Shown: positions 9,522-17,708 of the stretch, in pieces | Layout of the letters: every line of letters begins with the position of its first letter | Numbering within the stretch: position 1 is the first letter of the stretch | Assembly (NCBI GenBank): GCA_016719615.1 | Contig: JADJYQ010000007.1 | Span: 1-64,000 of the forward strand | Direction of reading: 5' to 3' | From: Saprospiraceae bacterium | GTDB lineage: Bacteria > Bacteroidota > Bacteroidia > Chitinophagales > Saprospiraceae | Length of the DNA: 64,000 bases | Program-made: the position numbers and the translations under genes | Notes under the pieces: generated by a model | Told to the model about the DNA's origin: nothing | The model's database searches: none | What the model saw: the letters and a program-made list of their open reading frames with translations, nothing else

Positions 9522-9663
9522 ATAAACTATTTTCTGGCAAAGCTATCGGGTGTTTGGGTCTCTCGCAAGATGTACTTCGTAGGACGGATACTCATAAACT
9601 AAATTTTCACAAAGCTATTTGGTGGCATTTGATTATGCAAGATTTACTTGATTATACGGATAC
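9520..9663. repeat. Two imperfect 72-bp direct repeats at the IS66 right end
   Basis: Block 9520-9591 and block 9592-9663 align along their whole length with about three quarters identity by eye. On the minus strand both begin GTATCCGT, contain CATCTTGC or AATCTTGC, then ATAGCTTTG, and end with a TAGTTTAT-ATG-like stretch. The inner block contains the true start of orf1. Confidence 0.65.
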
Positions 9664-9736
9664 TTTTTGTCTATAAAATATTTAAATTTCGTTATATGTA
9701 ATAAATAATGTTTATCTTTATTTACATTATCTACTT

Positions 9737-10975
9737 ATGGAAAAATATTTAAATAAATTTCTTTCAATCTTTGTATTCCTATTTATAATTCAATTTTGCA
9801 TTAAAAACAATAGGGCGTTACCTTTTAATGGAATTATAAACAATTTAATTTGGGAGCCATTAAGCAAATTATTGCCATTTGATTTAATGAATAAATTATT
9901 TTTTTAATGCAGTCATTTTTAACTCAGAGTCACCTTTTGGAGGTAGTGGTGATACAACTTCTGAATTCATTATTTTTTTTGCAATAATTTTGACTTCAAT
10001 AATTTGCACAATTTTTTTATTTACTATACCTAAAATACGAGAAATAAAATTTGAAGTGCTTAATTACCTTATTCTAAGGTATTATCTAGCCTTTATTATG
10101 ATTTACTATGGCTTTGCAAAAATGTTTTCATTGCAATTCTCACAATTTGATCTGCTAACTTTAACTACAACCTATGGTGAATCAAGCCCAATGGAACTAG
10201 CTTGGGCATATTTTGGGTACTCACATTCATATCAATTCTTTATTGGCTTTTTAGAAGTTCTTTCATTTTTTCTGCTCTTTAGAAGAACAGCGACTTTTGG
10301 CGCACTGATCACACTTGTAATGACAATAAATATTGTAGCTGTAAATTACTTTTTGATATACCAGTAAAGTTATTTTCATCAATTTTATTATTTTTTACTA
10401 TTGGCCTACTATCAAAAGATCTGAAGACTATTTTCATGTTCTTATTTTCCGGTAATTATGTTTCACTTAAAACAAAACCATACAATTTTGCAGATACAAA
10501 TAGATTGCCTATATATTTAGTTGCAATAAAAACGGTTTTAATTGTTTTCTACTTTTTTTCAACAATTTCTGCCTTAAGCTCAAAAAAATTTAAATTTGAT
10601 GCAATATCTAAAATACAACCAACAATGTATGGTTCATATACTATACTTAAACAAAATTTTGATTCTTTAAAAAATGCAAATCAAGTCGATAATAATTGGA
10701 AACAATTAATTATTGAGAATGAAGGCTTTGCAACTGTTAAATACAATTGTGACATTACTTTAAATTATGTAACATCATTTGATTCTATAAGTAAAAGTCT
10801 AATATTTTATGATGAAATGATGAATATTAAGTATGCTTACTTAATTTCAATAATTGACACCAATTCTTATATATTGAAAGGTCAAGATACATTTATTATA
10901 ACTAAACAAATTGTTTCAAATAATATTAAATTAAAACATTTTCATTGGATAAATGATAACACAAACAATAAGTAA
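9737..10975 (+). pseudogene. Polytopic membrane protein gene split by two homopolymer frameshifts
   Basis: Three frames join into one protein of about 410 residues: MEKYLNKFLSIFVFL... (9737-9907), ...ESPFGGSGDTTSEF... then several membrane helices (to about 10367), and ...FLFSGNYVSLKTKPYNF... to NNK at 10975. The first break is an extra T in the T-run at about 9899-9906, the second a missing T in the T-run at about 10350-10355; correcting both gives an uninterrupted frame. The middle part (LRYYLAFIMIYYGFAKMF; YFGYSHSYQFFIGFLEVLSFFLLFRRTATFG) resembles DoxX/DoxD-like membrane proteins, which is a tentative call. The C-terminal 150 residues are extramembrane and unrecognised. Confidence 0.6.
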
Positions 10976-10984
10976 ATCCGAGAT

Positions 10985-11640
10985 TATCAGTCAGTAAAAC
11001 AATATAATAAATTGACTTGTGATAATCACGATTGATAATCCACCAAAATCTTCCATTAGAATGTTTGCAAACAGCCATTTGGTTTGGAATAAATTTACCT
11101 TCCAGAATAATTTGATTTTTATTTAATACTTTACCTAAGCCACCATTATCATTTATTGAGATTAAAGTATAATACAATTTATCTGAATAAGAGTGTTTAA
11201 ATTTGAATCCCAAATCTTTCTTTTATGAATAAGATAGATAAGATTTTCCATACCGTTAATAGTTAAAAAACTGGACGCGTTTGTTATAGGGTAAAAAACT
11301 CCCTGATAATCATTCCAATAGTCCCCCGGATTCAATGTATCACCATTTTCAACAATTCCATGTTCTTTGTTCCCAAGGTTAAATCCATCAAAATAGAATA
11401 AAAGATTTCCATTTTTATCCGAAATACTTGCATTCTCAAAACCCAAATAAAATCTATGACCTCCTTTAGTTGGTAAAATATTAATTGAGTCTTTGGAAAA
11501 TTTAAAATTACTCTTCCAAATCTTGATGGTTGTGGAATATTATTATACCCAATTACCCAATTTAGGTTTTGGACTTGCGAAATTGATGAAAACTGTTGGA
11601 TTACAAGGTAAAATATTATTTTAAAAATTCTATAATTCAT
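10985..11640 (-). pseudogene. Frameshifted gene for a secreted Saprospirales-type protein
   Basis: Start ATG at 11640 with a signal peptide (MNYRIFKIIFYLVIQQFSSISQ) and then NWVIGYNNIPQPSRFG. Frames then switch: NASISDKNGNLLFYFDGFN and YPITNASSFLTINGMENLIYLIHK (about 11162-11446), then YTLISINDNGGLGKVLNKNQ and FWWIINRDYHKS (to about 10985). From memory, secreted Saprospirales proteins often start this way and end in a T9SS tail; here no tail follows, so the gene is also truncated. The start codon overlaps the stop of an upstream T9SS tail fragment as ATGA. Decayed; function unknown. Confidence 0.55.
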
Positions 11641-11790
11641 GGAGTAAATATTTTTTCTGCCTTCATTGAACCATCAAGAAACTGATATTTAATTAAATAG
11701 ATTCCTGTAGGCAAATTTAAATTACTTTGAGGACTTTTTAAAGACTCTGATTTTGGATTTTTAGTTAAAAGGATGTTTTACCAACTGAAT
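11637..11790 (-). pseudogene. T9SS sorting-domain fragment upstream of the previous gene
   Basis: The minus strand reads KSPQSNLNLPTGIYLIKYQF then LDGSMKAEKIFTP and a stop at 11637-11639, a good match to a type A T9SS C-terminal domain (LPTGIYLIKY, basic tail). Frames further upstream are broken, and no matching gene body was found up to 12,500. The stop codon overlaps the next start. Confidence 0.55.
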
Positions 11791-11799
11791 CAAAGAAAC

Positions 11800-12300
11800 A
11801 GTTTCTATGTCCTTGAAAAATGCTTAATATCCGCTAAAGAAAAAATATTCAAATATTTCTTCTTTGTTTTGAACGCTTAATCAGAATTGAAAACGGGTGA
11901 CATGTAAATGAGATAACAATATTAAAACTTATAAAGATTCATACCAAATTTTTTTAGTTACATTTTTAAACTCAATGAAAAATTCAGGGTTTAACCTGAT
12001 ACCCTATAAGTAGAAACCCTGAGAAGAAATGTCATTAACAGGGTTTATATAAAATTTATTTAATGCCAATCTGGAAAAATGTGCAGTCTTTGTTTTGATT
12101 ACTAATACTTATACACAGGTTTAGAAATGTTCTTTAACAATCTAAATTAGTAATTATGAAAAATCAAAATGGCGAGAGCCAAACAACATCGTCTATGTTG
12201 CTTGTAGGCTTGTAGGCTTTCCCGACATAAATAAACTTCTTATTTGCAATAACTTTATAATGTCGGGAGGCTTGTAGGAATGTAGGAATGTAGGAGGAAG
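11800..12300. other. Non-coding stretch with hairpins
   Basis: No gene is seen. An inverted repeat CAGGGTTT ... AAACCCTG with a 21-base loop lies near 11,981-12,018. A second hairpin of the CCCGACAT/ATGTCGGG family lies at 12,221-12,267. Between 12,270 and 12,300 there are short repeats of the words TTGTAGG and TGTAGGAA. A short frame at 12,157 (MKNQNGESQTTSSM) is too short to call. Confidence 0.5.
12221..12267. repeat. CCCGACAT hairpin repeat, copy 1
   Basis: CCCGACAT (12221-12228) and its complement ATGTCGGG (12260-12267) enclose an AT-rich 31-base loop. The same arrangement recurs at 12511-12559 and as a tandem array at 21711-21943. Confidence 0.7.
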
Positions 12301-12404
12301 TCTGTTAGTCTGTTAGTCTGTTAGTCTGTTAGTCTGTTAGTCTGTTAGTCTGTTAGTCTGTTAGTCTGTTAGTCTGTTAGTCTGTTAGTCTGTTAGTCTG
12401 TTAG
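12301..12404. repeat. Octamer tandem repeat (TCTGTTAG)13
   Basis: Thirteen exact copies of TCTGTTAG fill 104 bases. It is followed by A-rich bases and CACGCCCTAACGAATGTTAG. The same octamer (7 copies) with the same right-hand flank recurs at 21293-21348. Confidence 0.95.
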
Positions 12405-12510
12405 AAAAAAACACGCCCTAACGAATGTTAGTTCAAATAAAATACAATTATTTTCAATTTATTTTCAAAACTTTACTTGCCTAAGTATTATTGCTTTAGG
12501 CTTTTGGCTT

Positions 12511-12559
12511 TCCCGACATGAACCAGCTTCTTCTTAAAAATAATTTTCTGATGTCGGGA
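12511..12559. repeat. CCCGACAT hairpin repeat, copy 2
   Basis: TCCCGACAT (12511-12519) pairs with ATGTCGGGA (12551-12559) around a 31-base loop. It sits directly downstream of clpS on the minus strand, so it may act as a transcript-end structure, although no T-run follows. Confidence 0.7.
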
Positions 12560-12575
12560 GCTTTGAGCTTCCTCC

Positions 12576-12878
12576 TTAAACCTTTATCGTCTCAATCACC
12601 GCAGAGAGTCCGCGATCGCATAATGCATCTTTCATGGGGACCAGAATATTGAAACTTGCCGTTTTGACAACAGCTTTGCCTTTGAAATGCACGATCAGTG
12701 ATAATTGCTCTGCCTGCTCAAAGCTGTGTTTACAAACATCCATCAGGCATTGAATGACCCAGTCAAAAGTGTTGACATCATCATTGAACACGATCAGTTC
12801 AGATACTTCGCCGGTGGCTTCTTCCAACAGGACTTCATCTTCCAGGGCTTCCCAGGTTCCAGGATTTGTTTGTGGCAT
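12576..12878 (-). CDS. clpS: ATP-dependent Clp protease adaptor ClpS
   Basis: ClpS binds proteins with destabilising N-terminal residues and hands them to the ClpA/ClpC unfoldase. The product has 100 residues, a normal size. Family motifs: ELIVFNDDVNTFDWVIQCL (NDD...T, substrate-pocket region), KHSFEQAEQLSLIVHFKGKA, and CDRGLSAVIE at the end. The poorly conserved N-terminus (MPQTNPGTWEALEDEVLLEE) is acidic. It lies 7 bases downstream of the peroxiredoxin gene on the same strand, so the two probably share a transcript. In the N-degron pathway ClpS works downstream of Aat, whose genes at 1-5538 look damaged here. Confidence 0.95.
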   Translation of the reverse strand: MPQTNPGTWEALEDEVLLEEATGEVSELIVFNDDVNTFDWVIQCLMDVCKHSFEQAEQLSLIVHFKGKAVVKTASFNILVPMKDALCDRGLSAVIETIKV

Positions 12879-12885
12879 AATTGAA

Positions 12886-13359
12886 TCAATTGAGATTATC
12901 CAATGTTCTGTTCACAGCGTCGAAGTTAGGTAAATTTCCAGCATTCTCCAAAATTTCGATATACCGGAGCAGGCCTTCTTTGTCGATCACAAAAGCCGCC
13001 CGCTTGGAGACTCCCCTTAAACCAAAATTAAATTCCTCATAAAGGCAGTCGTAAGATCTTGAAACCGACTTATTAAAATCAGACAACAAAGGATATGGCA
13101 AATTTAATTCTTCTTTGTATTTGTTCAGGCTATAGGGAGAATCTACGGAGATCCCAAGAATTTGTGCATTGGATTTTGCATAAAAATCCATCTGGTCGCG
13201 TATGCTACAGAGTTCTTTGGTACAGGTACCCGTAAAAGCAAATGGAAAAAACAACAAGACGACATTCCGGTTTGCAAAATCGGTAAGGCTTACTTCCTTC
13301 TTTTCATTGGAAATAAGGGTAAATCCGGGTGCTTTTTCGCCAATTTTTAAACTGTACAT
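12886..13359 (-). CDS. Thiol peroxidase of the AhpC/TSA (peroxiredoxin) family
   Basis: Peroxiredoxins reduce hydrogen peroxide and organic peroxides with a catalytic cysteine. The start at 13359 (MYSLKIGEKAPGFTLISN) gives 157 residues, the usual length; a longer in-frame extension to 13431 would run into the divergent gene and is not conserved. Peroxidatic site: FPFAFTGTCTKELC (motif PxxxTxxC). A second Cys follows four residues later. The order of motifs (GISVDSPYSLNKYKEE, LLSDFNKSVSRSYD, RAAFVIDKEGLLRY) resembles the AhpE/Bcp-like groups; the exact subgroup cannot be decided. A Bacteroidota-type promoter lies just upstream, and clpS follows after 7 bases. Confidence 0.9.
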   Translation of the reverse strand: MYSLKIGEKAPGFTLISNEKKEVSLTDFANRNVVLLFFPFAFTGTCTKELCSIRDQMDFYAKSNAQILGISVDSPYSLNKYKEELNLPYPLLSDFNKSVSRSYDCLYEEFNFGLRGVSKRAAFVIDKEGLLRYIEILENAGNLPNFDAVNRTLDNLN

Positions 13360-13380
13360 ATCTTGCTGTTCAAGCGGGCA

Positions 13381-13411
13381 CAAAAATAGATATTTGTACC
13401 AATTTACAAAA
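13381..13411 (-). promoter_or_regulatory. Bacteroidota-type promoter for the peroxiredoxin-clpS pair
   Basis: On the minus strand TTTTG (13407-13411) is followed after 18 bases by TATTTTTG (13381-13388), matching the -33 TTTG / -7 TAnnTTTG consensus with allowed spacing. It lies 22 bases before the start at 13359. Confidence 0.5.
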
Positions 13412-14322
13412 TGAATCTCACAGATCGTCAAAAAGCCATTTTAAACCTCCATCTCGCGGTCTTTTTGTTTGGCTTTACGGGAATTTTAGGTAAACTCATC
13501 TTATTGCCCGCATTGACCCTGGTTTGGTGGCGCGCACTGATGAGCTGGATTTTGATGTTGCCCAATTTAAAACAGGCCGGCGGACTCAAAAATCTGACGC
13601 CCCGAAGTATTTTTATCTTTCTGGGCATTGGCGTTGTGGTTTGCTTTCATTGGATGTGTTTTTATGGTTCCATCAAACTTTCAAATTCGTCGATAGCCAT
13701 GATCTGTCTGGCTTTTATTCCCATTTTTACCGCTTTTTTTGAAAGTTTGTTCAATAAAAGGCCCTTAAACAGATTGGATGTGATCACTGGATTGGTCACC
13801 ATTCCATCCATGTGGATGATTGTACAAAATATAGACCTGAGTTTCAGGCTGGGATTTGCAGCCGGAGTTCTTGCTTCCCTATTTTCTGCCATTTTTGCCA
13901 GTTTAAATAAAAAATATATCATGAAAGCGACAGCCATTCAAATATCCTGGCTGGAACTCTTTTCTGTATGGCTGGTTTTATCTATCATCATTCCGTTTAT
14001 GTATTTCTATCAACCCGAAATGAAATTTCTACCCACAGGAATGGATTTTCTTTACCTGATCTTGTTATCATATGTATGCACTGTAGTGTCTTATGTTTTG
14101 GCACTCAAATCATTACACCACCTGAGCGCTTTTTCATCCATGCTGGCCTTTAATCTGGAACCCATTTACGGGATTATTTTGGCCATACTCGTCTTTAGTG
14201 AACATAAAGAATTTAATACCTATTTTTACATAGGTGCTACGATATTGATCTTAAGTGTTTTTCTCCACCCGATTTTACAGAAAAAATGGAATCCAAAACA
14301 ATTCCCGGAAATTGAGCAATAA
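13411..14322 (+). CDS. EamA-family (drug/metabolite) transporter
   Basis: An inner-membrane protein of 303 residues with about ten hydrophobic segments in two similar halves, the layout of EamA/DMT permeases. The first half begins LHLAVFLFGFTGILGKLI with WWRALMSWILML; the second begins GFAAGVLASLFSAIFASLNKKY and includes YVLALKSLHHLSAFSSMLAFNLEPIYGIILAILVF, the usual C-terminal DMT pattern. Substrate unknown; relatives move amino acids, nucleosides or other metabolites. It is divergent from the peroxiredoxin gene with a short shared control region and followed by superoxide dismutase after 68 bases. Confidence 0.88.
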   Translation: MNLTDRQKAILNLHLAVFLFGFTGILGKLILLPALTLVWWRALMSWILMLPNLKQAGGLKNLTPRSIFIFLGIGVVVCFHWMCFYGSIKLSNSSIAMICLAFIPIFTAFFESLFNKRPLNRLDVITGLVTIPSMWMIVQNIDLSFRLGFAAGVLASLFSAIFASLNKKYIMKATAIQISWLELFSVWLVLSIIIPFMYFYQPEMKFLPTGMDFLYLILLSYVCTVVSYVLALKSLHHLSAFSSMLAFNLEPIYGIILAILVFSEHKEFNTYFYIGATILILSVFLHPILQKKWNPKQFPEIEQ

Positions 14323-14390
14323 AAAAGGTCCTGGTCTGAACTCAAATAGTATATTTACGTTTACTATAAACCAACATTAAAACAAGTATT

Positions 14391-14999
14391 ATGCCCTTTA
14401 CACTCCCCGAACTTCCTTATCCTCATCAAGCGCTTGAACCTCATTTTGATACGCGCACCATGGAAATCCACCATGGCAAACATCATGCAGCCTATACTAC
14501 AAATCTGAACAATGCCATCAAGGATACTCCACTGGAATCCATGACCATAGAAGAAATTCTCAAAAACCTTGACATGAACAATATGGCGCTTCGCAACAAC
14601 GGTGGAGGCTATTACAATCATTGTTTATTTTGGGAATGCCTTTCACCACATGGCGGGGGAGAACCCAAAGATGAGTTGGGAGCTGCCATTACTGAATCTT
14701 TCGGAAGTTTTGAAGCTTTTAAAGAAAAATTTTCTCAAGCAGCTATGACCCGCTTCGGATCAGGTTGGGCCTGGCTATGCGTTCAACCGGGCGGGAAGCT
14801 CGAAATTTGTTCGACGCCCAATCAGGACAATCCTCTCATGCCTGCAACAGCTTGTGGAGGAACGCCTGTCATCGGTCTTGATGTATGGGAACATGCTTAT
14901 TATTTACTCTATCAAAACAGAAGAGCCGAATTTATTTCAGCGTTTTTCAACGTCGTCGATTGGGAATTTGCTGAAAAACGCTACGCGCGTTTGCGTTAA
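14391..14999 (+). CDS. sodB: Superoxide dismutase (Fe/Mn type)
   Basis: Converts superoxide to hydrogen peroxide and oxygen in the cytoplasm. 202 residues, the family norm. Metal ligands are visible: His27 (MEIHHGKHH), the His of NNGGGYYNHCLFW, Asp and His of DVWEHAYYLLY. The GWAWLCV segment is also typical. No signal peptide. Whether it uses Fe or Mn cannot be fixed from the sequence read here; the symbol is given by general resemblance. The peroxide it makes could be handled by the nearby peroxiredoxin. cutC starts 15 bases after its stop. Confidence 0.95.
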   Translation: MPFTLPELPYPHQALEPHFDTRTMEIHHGKHHAAYTTNLNNAIKDTPLESMTIEEILKNLDMNNMALRNNGGGYYNHCLFWECLSPHGGGEPKDELGAAITESFGSFEAFKEKFSQAAMTRFGSGWAWLCVQPGGKLEICSTPNQDNPLMPATACGGTPVIGLDVWEHAYYLLYQNRRAEFISAFFNVVDWEFAEKRYARLR

Positions 15000-15014
15000 T
15001 TCACTACTCTATTT

Positions 15015-15731
15015 ATGAACACATTAAACACAGTCATAGAATTATGCTGTGCAGATATCCATTCCGTTCAAGCAGCAGAGATTTATAAAATACCTGCTAT
15101 TGAATTGTGTATAGATTTAAGTTGTGGTGGACTTACACCCGGTATGGCCATGGTTTCTCAAACCCGTAAATTATTTAGCGGTGAGTTGGGTGTATTGATT
15201 AGACCTCGCAAAGGAAATTTTCATTATAGTACTTTGGAAAAAGTCCTGATACTCGATGAAATTTCCAGAATGCTTGATGCCGGGGCAAATGCCATCGTCA
15301 TTGGCGCTCTATATGAGGATGGAAGTCTCGATTTAAAATTTATGGAACAAATTGTGCAAGCTACCATGGGGAGTACTCTCGTGTTTCACAGAGCAATAGA
15401 CACAACTCCTCACGTTGATAAGATTCTTCAACAGCTCACCGATTTTCAATTTGATCGGATACTAAGTTCAGGAGGAAAACATACTGCTTCCGAAGGGGCA
15501 GAAAATTTAAAAAAATGGAGTCAATCTATCAATCATCAAATTGAAATGGTTGCAGGTGGGAAAATAGATGCCAGCAATGTGAAGCAGATTATTAAAGAAA
15601 GTGGTTGTAGGAGAATTCATTGTGCGCTGAGGAGTCCTGGAGAGCTCACAGAAAGTGTTTTGGATTTAGGTATACCGGATGCACTGGATGTAGACAAATT
15701 AAAATCTCTTCTGAAAGTATTGAAAAAATAA
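15015..15731 (+). CDS. cutC: CutC family protein
   Basis: 238 residues forming the TIM-barrel CutC family, originally linked to copper handling, although the biochemical role is unsettled. Motifs: IELCCADIHSVQAAE at the start, LCIDLSCGGLTPG, VLIRPRKGNFHYS, ANAIVIGALYEDGSLD, LVFHRAIDTT, RILSSGGKHTASEG, MVAGGKI, and RRIHCALR. These are the usual CutC blocks in order. It starts 15 bases after the superoxide dismutase stop, so the two are probably cotranscribed, a context linking it to metal or oxidative stress. Confidence 0.92.
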   Translation: MNTLNTVIELCCADIHSVQAAEIYKIPAIELCIDLSCGGLTPGMAMVSQTRKLFSGELGVLIRPRKGNFHYSTLEKVLILDEISRMLDAGANAIVIGALYEDGSLDLKFMEQIVQATMGSTLVFHRAIDTTPHVDKILQQLTDFQFDRILSSGGKHTASEGAENLKKWSQSINHQIEMVAGGKIDASNVKQIIKESGCRRIHCALRSPGELTESVLDLGIPDALDVDKLKSLLKVLKK

Positions 15732-15895
15732 AATTGAAATACTGAATCGAGGTTTCGGTATTGATTCATGTTCCTTTATTTCCCGCAGATTTTCGCAGAT
15801 TACTCGCAGATGATTTTGATTAAAATTGGTGGCTAAAAACTTACTATTTTTTTCGATTGCGTAAATAAATTGTAATCTTCAGCTTTTGGCTTTGA

Positions 15896-15951
15896 GCTTT
15901 AGTCTTTAAGCTTTAGTCTTTAAGCTTTAGTCTTTAAGCTTTAGTCTTTTC
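15896..15951. repeat. 14-bp tandem repeat at the 3' end of mtgA
   Basis: The words CTTTAGTCTTTAAG repeat about four times. The stop codon and last residues (KRLKLKD) of the mtgA frame at 15927 lie inside this array. The 165 bases before it, after cutC, contain no gene. Confidence 0.8.
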
Positions 15952-16717
15952 CCTTTAGTAGGTTTATATGCTCTTTGCAACAAAGTCTGAATCTGAACAT
16001 CGGGTTCCAGTTGATCCATTTGCTGAAGCACCCATGGATATCTGAATGAAACATAATTTGATAAAGGTTTGACTTTATACCTTTTAGGGTTTGGCAAGCT
16101 GGCTGCGATCATAGCCGCCTGCTCTCTGGTTAAAAACCGGGCATCTTTATTAAAGTATGACATTGATGCGGCCTGGATTCCAAATATACCTTTGCCCATT
16201 TCTGCACAGTTAAGGTACATTTCAATGATGCGCTTTTTCGGCCAAAGGAGTTCTATCATCACCGTAAAATAAACTTCAAGTCCTTTGCGAAGCCAGGATC
16301 TGCCTTGCCAAAGAAAAACATTTTTGGCAACTTGCTGAGAGAAATTGTAGAGGCGCCTCTTGTGCGTTTAGGTTTCTTTTTGTTATGCTCGAGCGCTTTT
16401 TCAATACTTTCAAAATCAAAGCCATTGTGTTCCATAAATATCTGGTCTTCCGCACCTATCACTGCCAGAACTGCATGTGGGGAAATGTTTTTCAGCGATA
16501 CATAATCCCGATAACAACCATTGCCAGAAATCATACTATTCAATTGCGTGGTCGTGACAGGCGGAAATACAAGGATGAGTAAAACGAGATATAAAAAATG
16601 AGCCGCAATAATTAATCCTATCCAGGTCAGGCATTTATAATACCATGCCAAGGCTTTGTATCGAGTATATAAACCCTTGATCCGGCTACCCACAAGTAAA
16701 AATTTATCTTTCATCAT
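15927..16717 (-). pseudogene. mtgA: Monofunctional peptidoglycan transglycosylase MtgA, frameshifted
   Basis: MtgA polymerises lipid II into glycan strands at the inner membrane. ATG at 16717; a membrane anchor follows (WIGLIIAAHFLYLVLLILVF). Glycosyltransferase-51 motifs: AVIGAEDQIFMEHNGFD (catalytic Glu of the first motif), RGASTIS in the first frame, then, in another frame, QQVAKNVFLW and from 16262 IELLWPKKRIIEMYLNCAEMGKGIFGIQAAS. An extra dinucleotide in the GAGAGA run (16337-16342) breaks the gene between RGASTIS and QQ; removing two bases restores a perfect family match. All domains are otherwise complete, so the break is recent, or a sequence error. The 3' end lies in a tandem repeat. 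Confidence 0.82.
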
Positions 16718-16761
16718 TGGCTCTGCCAAATTTATGTATGTTTGGCAAATAATTGCATTCT

Positions 16762-17193
16762 ATGATCTGGCTTTTACGAGGATTGGTCTTTTTTTTAGCC
16801 TGCTTTTTTATTTTACCCTGGTTTCAGGTCGAAGACCCCTTCAGATCTATAGGTCTCCGGTTTTTTTCCATCTCAGGTAGTGCTGCCCTTTATCAGCACG
16901 ATTGCAATCCTGATCGCATCTATTTATATGAATACAATTTGGGGCAAACGCTTTATCAGCAGCGGTACGATGGTTATATTGAGAGCCTGGACCAGAAAAT
17001 TCCCGAAAATATGCGTTGTTCCGGAACTTTAGCGTCTAAAGTAGAAATTCCCATTCGCTATTTTCCCTATTTCAAGTATTGGAGTGAACCGGAAGATGCC
17101 ATCCGTCCATCCCTTATCCTATTCATCATGTTGAATGCCGTGAAATTTGGGTCGGTAATTTTGTTGGTACTAACGTTTGTTAGGAGGAGGTGA
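16762..17193 (+). CDS. Small membrane protein of unknown function
   Basis: Not recognised. 143 residues from the ATG at 16762; an upstream in-frame TTG is a less likely start. A hydrophobic N-terminal segment (MIWLLRGLVFFLACFFIL) and a C-terminal one (SLILFIMLNAVKFGSVILLV) enclose a soluble region of about 90 residues with two Cys (HDCNPDR and MRCSGTL), probably outside the cytoplasm and perhaps disulfide bonded. It ends in basic RRR. It is divergent from mtgA with 44 bases between starts, which may mean a cell-envelope role, but that is inference only. Confidence 0.7.
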   Translation: MIWLLRGLVFFLACFFILPWFQVEDPFRSIGLRFFSISGSAALYQHDCNPDRIYLYEYNLGQTLYQQRYDGYIESLDQKIPENMRCSGTLASKVEIPIRYFPYFKYWSEPEDAIRPSLILFIMLNAVKFGSVILLVLTFVRRR

Positions 17194-17708
17194 GGGGCAG
17201 TTGGAAGTTGACAGTTGTTGGTTGTTAGTAAAATTCCTTTGCGAGCGAGAACAAAATAAAAATAGCTGCGATTCATCTTGCACTTGGAAAACAGAGTTTT
17301 TCTGACGCCCCTGTGGATCCCGCTTTGTTTAAGTTATTTTAAAATATTAGAGTTTCTGAAAGCGAGATGAAGACTCCGCAGAGCAGGTTTTAATAAATCG
17401 CATTCAATTCTGAAAATTCTTAAATTCTGTAAATTCTGATTCAGACAATGAGGAAGTTATAAAAGTTTTTCATTTTAGCTAGATCACGGTTCTATTGAAC
17501 TTCCGGTTCGCCACGAAGGCACAAAGACACAAAGGACCACGAAGGATTAATAATTGAGCAAGGATGATAGCTTATGGATGAATATTAAATATTGATTATT
17601 GCCCACTGACTATTGTCTATTAAGTAGGGAACAAAGATAAATGTGCTCTATTTAATCAAACCTCGTAATCATATATATCCTTTTCCCTTTAGCCTTCAGC
17701 CTTAATCC
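17194..17708. other. Non-coding stretch with a dispersed repeat
   Basis: No gene is seen in 515 bases. Positions about 17,487-17,550 hold a copy of an intergenic repeat (CCACGAAGGCACAAAGAC as core) that recurs in inverted orientation at about 25,078-25,141. The last 60 bases are made of similar short words (TTTAGCCTTCAGCCTT, AATCCC), in which the xerD stop lies. Confidence 0.6.
17487..17550 (+). repeat. Dispersed intergenic repeat (CACGAAGGCACAAAG), copy 1
   Basis: TTCTATTGAAC, a short spacer, GCCACGAAGGCACAAAGACAC and AAAGGACCACGAAGGATT follow one another. The reverse complement of 25078-25141 has the same parts in the same order. Confidence 0.7.

Larger units (their letters stand above)
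7291..9663 (-). mobile_element. IS66-family insertion sequence
   Basis: Three minus-strand genes in IS66 order (orf1, orf2, tnpC) are enclosed by related ends. The left end has GTATCCGTCCCACGAAGTAC (from about 7303) and the right end carries its complement with one mismatch (9572-9591). The right end is followed by a second, degenerate copy of the same 72-bp block (9592-9663). Exact borders and a target duplication could not be fixed; the left border is placed near 7291. The element lies between the broken lipoprotein and a broken membrane protein gene. Confidence 0.75.

Noticed and set aside
12157..12220. Short peptide gene beginning MKNQNGESQ
   Set aside because: Too short, ends in repeat words, no conserved feature or partner genes.
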